Below are positions 58,073 through 64,000 of a stretch of DNA of 64,000 bases, piece after piece; the first letter of the stretch is position 1, and each line of letters opens with the position of its first letter. The position numbers and the translations under genes were made by a program. A model generated the notes under the pieces. That model made no database searches. It saw nothing but the letters and a program-made list of their open reading frames with translations, and was not told the origin of the DNA. Origin of the DNA: Colletotrichum lupini (taxonomy: Eukaryota; Ascomycota; Sordariomycetes; Glomerellales; Glomerellaceae); assembly GCF_023278565.1 (NCBI RefSeq), contig NC_064677.1, positions 744,001 to 808,000 on the forward strand, written 5' to 3'.

Positions 58073-59307
58073 TAAAGGCACCTTCCTACGGATCTGACCT
58101 CTAGAGAGTGGACTCTCCACTTTACAAAAGTAGTGCTCAAGCCGATAAATAGCATTAGGCGTCTTAAATATCAAATCGGTCATTCAATATACTTAGAAAT
58201 ACTGATGGCCATCCTGCGCTCTTGCCTTGATGAGCAACAACCTTGAGCTGGGACATTGCCTGTATGCAATACCTCCACCCCCGATCCCCAGCTAAAGCTC
58301 AATTTCGTTCTTTTCGTTTGGTACTTGTCAATATCAACGCGCAAGTGTAATTACAAGTGAGGTAGGTTGCATCAATCATCACGGATGTCTGAGCTCCCAA
58401 CTTATCAATTTCCCTTTCTCTGAATCACTTGCCCGCGGATCTGGTCTGTATAGTAGTTTCATGCATCACTGTATCGTATCCGGAATTAGCCTAGACGTTG
58501 TGTTTTGATATTTGCGATGTGGCTACATTGGATTTCAGCTTGCATCCAGCTAGCCAACTCCGTAACCTAGAGTGGCGCTTTGCATTCATGTGCAGCTGAG
58601 GAACTACTCCAGTAGGTACCTTGCTTTTCTGGTGAACTTCAGTTGGTAATATCAGCCGAGGATAGACCAAATGTCATTTGAATTTTTGTTGGATAAGAAA
58701 CAGCTGCCATGCTTGAATGTCTTTTGCCGCATTTACCTTCGGCTGTTCAAACTTCAAGGTCAATGGACGTCTGTGCGGTGCAGGATCGTGTCCACCTGCG
58801 GCACAAACAAAAGTCTTCAGCGCGTTCGGGTTAGACAGAATGTTATGAATTAGCTGTTCAGGGGAATTCAGACAGAAGGACACTCTCCCGTATTCTAGGT
58901 CCATATTCTAGGTACAATAGGATAACCCCGGCCAACGAAACAGCACACATACAAAGAAGATGTTTGGAGTGAATAGATCACCGCCCCGGAGACCACGGTG
59001 CATTCATCGCAGCTTGGCTAGGGATATCATGTATTCCATTCATACAAGGAAGTAAACCAAGTTGTCTTGGCGCTGTACCAGAGATCACCTAGTAGATATT
59101 TCCGCTGGTCACCGGAGGGCCTTTTAGCTTCCGGCAGCTTCCATCCTCAGCAGCTCTACTGTGAATCTACCTGATATTTTGCCAGTCGATTAGGTCTTTT
59201 ACCAAGACGTACTCCAACTATTCATCCAAGGTCACTATGAAATCCTTGCTATCTATATCACTCTATCCTCTGTACTAACTACCTCACTGAAGATCAAACA
59301 CTACAGA
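58073..59307. other. Intergenic between array copies 4 and 5
   Basis: No gene is recognised in 1.2 kb. Confidence 0.45.
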
Positions 59308-60213
59308 ATGGCCCGGGTGTTTGACTTGCCTGATTATCGAGACCCATATGCGGAAGCAAGACAACAAGAATGGCATAATATGTTCAGCAGTCTCAACTCT
59401 TATGCTTGGGGTCTCGATACGCGTTGTTTGGTAGAGGTGGGACACCACGTACTCGGTTCCGCGGAGAATCAGGCTAGAACGATCTTTGAAGATAAGAGGA
59501 TTGTTTTTAAGTACACCGGCTCCAATACGTCATCCAACACTTCAAACCCAGTGTTTATCATTAGGAAATACTGCTGTCCGGAAATCGATTCCGATCCCGA
59601 CAATAGATGGACGGAAACCGCATTATCGATGTATTGCAAGATATATGTCGAAGACAGTCGAAAGACGCTACAGAATGAGGGTATTATTCGCGGACAACCT
59701 GAAGACCGGTTTCTTAGTCTTGCCATCTTCTGTGGCCACAAGTTCCCCAAGAACAAAGATGTCGAGTTGATGATGGTTCAGTCCCTCATTGACCAGATTT
59801 TGAGGCTATGTGGGCTCGGCTTTTTTGACAATGATGCATTGTGCACTTTCAAATCCTTGGAGGTTTCCTGGCTTGACCATCATTGGTTCGTTTTCAAGCG
59901 CCTGTTACGACAATTGCCAAGACAGATGACCGTCATCTGTCATATCGACAACCCTGCCGCCCTACCAGTCGCGATCTTTGACTCTTTCATTCTAGGAAAG
60001 CTGGTGGCTCTATACAAGGAACAAACGGAATTGGCAATGAAGGAAGAAAAAGCGCAATTCCTAATCATCGCTACGGACCCGTCTGAATCTGGGGATTTTC
60101 GTATCTCTGCTTCGGTAGAGAGGATGGGGTTGAAGGTGGAAGCATTCTCGTACTTTGAGAGCACAGGTTCCAGGATATCAATCAGTCACTCACGGATTAT
60201 TGAATCCAGATGA
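59308..60213 (+). CDS. NACHT/STAND-like protein without P-loop, array copy 5
   Basis: A single exon encodes 301 residues from the first ATG (MARVFDLPDYRDPYAEARQQ). The family order is retained with more divergence: TALSMYCKIYVEDSRK, then LAIFCGHKFPKNKDVELMMVQSLIDQILRL, LLRQLPRQMTVICHIDNPA at the Walker-B-like strand, and FLIIATDP at the sensor-like strand. The acidic residue of the B-like strand is present (HID), but the following glycine is replaced and no Walker A exists. It is intact and is the last member before the RIP block, about 500 bp away. Weaker similarity to copies 3-4 than they show to each other suggests an older duplicate. Confidence 0.65.
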   Translation: MARVFDLPDYRDPYAEARQQEWHNMFSSLNSYAWGLDTRCLVEVGHHVLGSAENQARTIFEDKRIVFKYTGSNTSSNTSNPVFIIRKYCCPEIDSDPDNRWTETALSMYCKIYVEDSRKTLQNEGIIRGQPEDRFLSLAIFCGHKFPKNKDVELMMVQSLIDQILRLCGLGFFDNDALCTFKSLEVSWLDHHWFVFKRLLRQLPRQMTVICHIDNPAALPVAIFDSFILGKLVALYKEQTELAMKEEKAQFLIIATDPSESGDFRISASVERMGLKVEAFSYFESTGSRISISHSRIIESR

Positions 60214-60714
60214 AGTACGACTGGCAGCGTGTTCCAAGACATCACTACCAATTGACAAGAGGCTCAAAGTCAGTATCACGAGTTATGGAACGCATCGACA
60301 GCCATACTGGGTGGCCGGAAGGAGCGAGTACAAACGACAGACCCTTTTATGGTGCAAACATAGGTCCAGTCTCATTCCGTCGGTGAACTTCAAGTCGCTA
60401 TTTCAAGTAGAATTATTTGTCTGTCTTGCTTCAAGAAAACAAAAAACAAAAGAAAAACAGCAGAAAACCTAAATTTAAATAAATAAAAACTATCGCATTA
60501 TTATAATTTTAATTGTATCGTTATGAAGCTAGCGCTCTGTTGGATTTCTTAACGTACATTTTCGAGCATCCGCGAGTGTGATTCAACCTAGATCAGAAAC
60601 CTCACCTTTTCTAACCATTTTACGTAGATGGATTTTGTAATAATTCATTGTCTTACATCTACCACCTTAAGGTTTATGTCGGATTAGTCTCATAGCTTAT
60701 GGTGGTAATGTCCT
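60214..60714. other. Intergenic between array and Copia block
   Basis: This flank has normal to moderately AT-rich composition. CpA and TpG are still present up to about 60715. No gene is seen. Confidence 0.45.
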
Positions 60715-63700
60715 TAGTATATTAATTAGCTAAAAGCCTTAATATTTGTTAGTATCCCTATTATAGGGTAGTTAGTTCGAACCGTAGTTAACGAAGAGAT
60801 TAATTAAATTATATAAATATCTACGTAGTAGGTATAAAAAGGAGGTTCTAACCGTAGGTTAGGCTAGCTACGATAATCGTAAATAGGGCCCCTAATTAGC
60901 CCCTATATAGTCGGTTATATACCGCGGTTAAATTAGATTTCTAATCCGATACTAACTTTCTCTTTTTTTTATTAATTTAACCGCTACGGTTAGAGGTATA
61001 ATTCGACCTTAGGCCCGTTTACTAAGTCGTCTCCTTTTCCCCCTTTTCTCCACTCTTTTTATATAACCTATCCTTTTATTCGTATAATAACTTTTTTATT
61101 ACTTACGAATTACTCTAATCCCTTATTTAGTACTACTTTTATAAAAGCGTTTACGAGGTTATTTTTATTATTAATCTAATAGATCTTAAGTATTTCGCGC
61201 CTTTTATACGATTACTTAAGGGCTATAATATCGATTATAAGCCTCTTTTCTTTTATTATTCTTAATTTAACGAGGTATTTATATAGCGAGTAGGAATCGG
61301 TATAGATAACCGTTAGAATAAGTAAAAGGTTAATTCGATCGGTAATTTTCCTTAGTATTATTAAAATCGTATAGGAGAGGTTAACGCTATTAACTATATT
61401 ATAAACCTCCGACGCTAGTACACTTCTTGTTACTTATTTATTTTTAGTTAATAAGTAGTAGATTATATTACTATATATAGTAAATTCGCTCTCGCCTATA
61501 CTTTCGTTAGCTAGGATAATAATATACCTTAATTACGAAGTAAGGTCGTTATTATTCGTAAATAACCTATTAACGAAGACGTAGAGCTTACTAATTATAA
61601 GGTCGATTAGGTAATAAACGAGACCTCGATCGAGATTCGTCTTTTACTATTTAAGTTACTTATTAAGTACCTCGACGTCTTATTTAGTTAGATTTATAGC
61701 CTATGCTACTCTAGCGTAGTTAAAAGTTACTTTAAGCTAATAAATACTTATAATATATACCCCTCGCGCGAGCTTAGCTTTATATTACTTCTTAACGTTA
61801 GTTACGTTCGGATTAACGAGGTTAATTTTCTTACCCTACCCCTTTTATTAAAAGACGACGGTTTCCCTTTTAATTATAAGAATCCCGTTGTTAAATACTA
61901 AAGGTATATTTATTATAAAGACCTCTTTTAGCTTCGTTACGAAGCCCGCTTTCTAGAGCTCCTTATCCTCTTTTTTTATAAAGTTAATATTAAATAGGCT
62001 TAATATATCGTTAGTCTATATTCTAACGATCCTAAATTAGTTACTTTTGTGCTCCGTAATTAATAAGCACGGGTCGTATATAAAAGTAACTATTAATAGT
62101 TAATTAATATAAAAATCGTAGTAAGTAGCTTACTAATAAGTGCCCGATTCTACGAGCCTATATAGTAGCTTAAGTACTTTAATAATTGTGCCTTCTAGGT
62201 ACTTACTAGCTATTTCTTTTAGTAAATAGGCCAGGATTTTCCTTATAAGCCCTATAGCTAATTAGGTATATACCTAGGTAATATTACGGCTCTAAATCTT
62301 ATATCCCTTCTTCCGTAGCGATATTATTAATACTATTATTAATCGTTAGCTATAGCGCTATATAATAAGCGATTATATAAGTAGCGTCGCTTTTTTAACG
62401 TTACCGTACCCCTAAATTACGTATCTAAACTTCTCGTACGGCTAGGGTATTCCTTTCCCTTTAATCTTACGAACTATTCGTAATTTAAATATATAGAGGT
62501 TTATATATTTTTTTAAGTTATATAGGATAAATTAATAGACCTCTTAATTACGCAAAGTGTTTACTTTAATAAGATCTAATCTCTTATACGGCTTTTTAGT
62601 AGTTATAATTATACCTTCTTTACGTAGTTTAACTACTAGCTCGAAATTAGCTTTCTTTTTTACTATATAAAAAGTGTTAATTACCTCGTTATTAGTAATA
62701 AATTACTGCGTTGGGGCTTGCCGTCGTAGTTTTTTACGACGTCTTATTAGTAATATTAGTGCCCTTTTAGTAATTTCCTCTTCTTCGTCGTTTATTAGTA
62801 TTATTACGACGATTTTATTAAGGATAATTTTTTATGCCTCTACTACGGGTTATATAGTTTCCCCTAGCTCTTTTTCTTCTTATAAGTTAGAAATTACCTC
62901 GTTAGGATCTATATAGTACGGTCTAACTACCGTAATTAATACTTTAAATAGCTAGTTACGATCTTTTATAACTATATAAGAGCGCTCGTTAACGGAAATT
63001 AATTTATATAGCCTAGCTTACTATTAAGTAATTTCGCGCTATACTTATATATTTAAATTTAGTAATATATTTAGATTACCTCTTATATCGGGCCTATTAT
63101 ACATAGTAATTACTTCGTTAACTTACCTTTTTATATTTACCTCGCGCAGTACCCGTATTATTTTTTTAATTACTTAGGCTCGTTAGCTTATGCCTAGCGA
63201 CGGTAGCGAGGCTAAGGTCGTTTTTAAATATACTCTAAATACTAATAGCGTTAGTATAAGTCCGTTGGGCCCTATAGTATTATTATAGTATTTAAGTACT
63301 ATCTAGAGGCATTCGTTATCGGTAGAATCCGGATTTTCCTCTTTAATAATTCTAAACGCCCTTTTTAACTACTAGTATGCCCTTTTTACTTTTTTAATAC
63401 TATAGTGCGCTTTAATAAGTACGACTTTTAGCTATATACTATAGGCCGTCGTATTATCTCTAAATTCTATTAACTTAAAGCTAGTACTAACGTCGGTTCT
63501 AATACCGTCTAACGGTCCTTAATATATATCGATCTAGCTTTTTTATAGGGCTATTTATATTATTTTTATTTATAGATCCTAGAGAAATTGCCCTACTTAG
63601 AAGGATATAGCTACGTTAATTATATATAGTACTAGCTAACTATTTAAATAGAAAATATCGACGACGATTTCCTAGTTAAAGTTAAGCTTATTGCGTAATT

Positions 63701-64000
63701 TAAACTTAAATTTGCGTGGGCTCTGCGCATTTATTTAGTATTAATAACATACTTTCGTTAACTACTTTAGCGCCCCTTTTTCGATATTATTATTACCTAA
63801 TTACTTTAAGAAGTTATATAGCCTCGTAACCGACGGGTGCCCAAATCTCTAGTATAGTTTTCTAAGCTCACTTTTTATTAAATAATTAATTAACTTCGTA
63901 TTATTAGTAAGCTTTATAAACGCATACCCCCATCGTCGTTCGACTATTTTAAAGTACTTATTACTAGAGATTCTATTCCTCGTATTATCGAATATAATAC
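60715..64000 (-). mobile_element. RIP-degraded Ty1/Copia retrotransposon (right end beyond window)
   Basis: The block is AT-rich and depleted in CpA and TpG. On the minus strand with stops read through, near 63770-63860 it gives ELRKLY*RFGHPSVTRLYNF, a GAG-pre-integrase motif. Near 62540-62660 it gives FELVVKLRKEGIITT, the start of the Copia RT domain. Near 62250-62480 it gives YEKFRYVI*GYG, later RLIIVL and SRNIT*VYT*LA, the RT core (consensus YEKSRLVVQGYGD, DVTQAY). The order on the minus strand is 5' integrase then 3' RT, correct for Copia. The left boundary near 60715 is where RIP composition starts. I could not find the target duplication because the other end is outside. Confidence 0.8.

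Noticed and set aside
62674..62916. 80-codon plus-strand frame in the Copia block
   Set aside because: Low-complexity Ile/Ser-rich translation of RIP-mutated DNA; the Copia coding strand is the minus strand.

Overview
The window reads as a chromosome segment of a filamentous ascomycete (Pezizomycotina, most likely a plant-associated Sordariomycete). The gene-bearing parts have short 50-57 bp GT-AG introns with CT(A/G)AC-like branch points, secreted proteins with fungal signal peptides, and typical fungal families (polysaccharide-lyase-like proteins, a fungal cupredoxin, a DUF6546-like protein). Between them lie very AT-rich blocks in which CpA and TpG are almost absent while CpG remains. That is the signature of repeat-induced point mutation (RIP) acting on transposons. 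I cannot name the species.

Layout. 1-8220: RIP-destroyed Ty3/Gypsy chromovirus, cut by the left window edge, with a foreign insert in its reverse transcriptase. 8221-11530: more RIP-decayed DNA of unidentified family. 12306-12395: an intron-containing tRNA-Gln. 13290-16307: two convergent alginate-lyase-fold (PL38-like) secreted proteins. 17180-22272: a flavin amine oxidase (L-amino-acid oxidase / tryptophan-2-monooxygenase type) split by a 3.2 kb hAT transposon with an 8-bp target duplication. 24910-26892: a secreted or anchored amidase-signature enzyme beside it. 28546-28920: a tiny TG...CA terminal-repeat element with a tRNA-like Pol III box core. 29398-44531: ordinary metabolic, secreted and hypothetical genes (extended SDR, cupredoxin, MDR reductase, NmrA-like, Cys-rich secreted protein, DUF6546-like). 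45942-60213: a head-to-tail array of five ~300-aa paralogues that look like NACHT/STAND NTPase domains without a Walker A P-loop. 60715-64000: RIP-destroyed Ty1/Copia element on the minus strand, running off the right edge.

How it fits together. The amine oxidase and amidase could be consecutive steps (amino acid to amide to acid, as in the indole-3-acetamide route), and their upstream regions share permuted sequence blocks. The hAT insertion removes the C-terminal FAD-binding segment, so the first step is probably dead here. The NACHT-like array is the most unusual content. All members lie on the plus strand with similar length and a shared motif order. One is split in frame by a Fot1/pogo transposon (TA duplication), one carries a 1-nt frameshift, and three are intact. 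This looks like a birth-and-death family expanding next to transposon-rich DNA. Both insertions still allow exact in-frame reconstruction of the pre-insertion gene, so they are probably young despite heavy RIP inside the elements.
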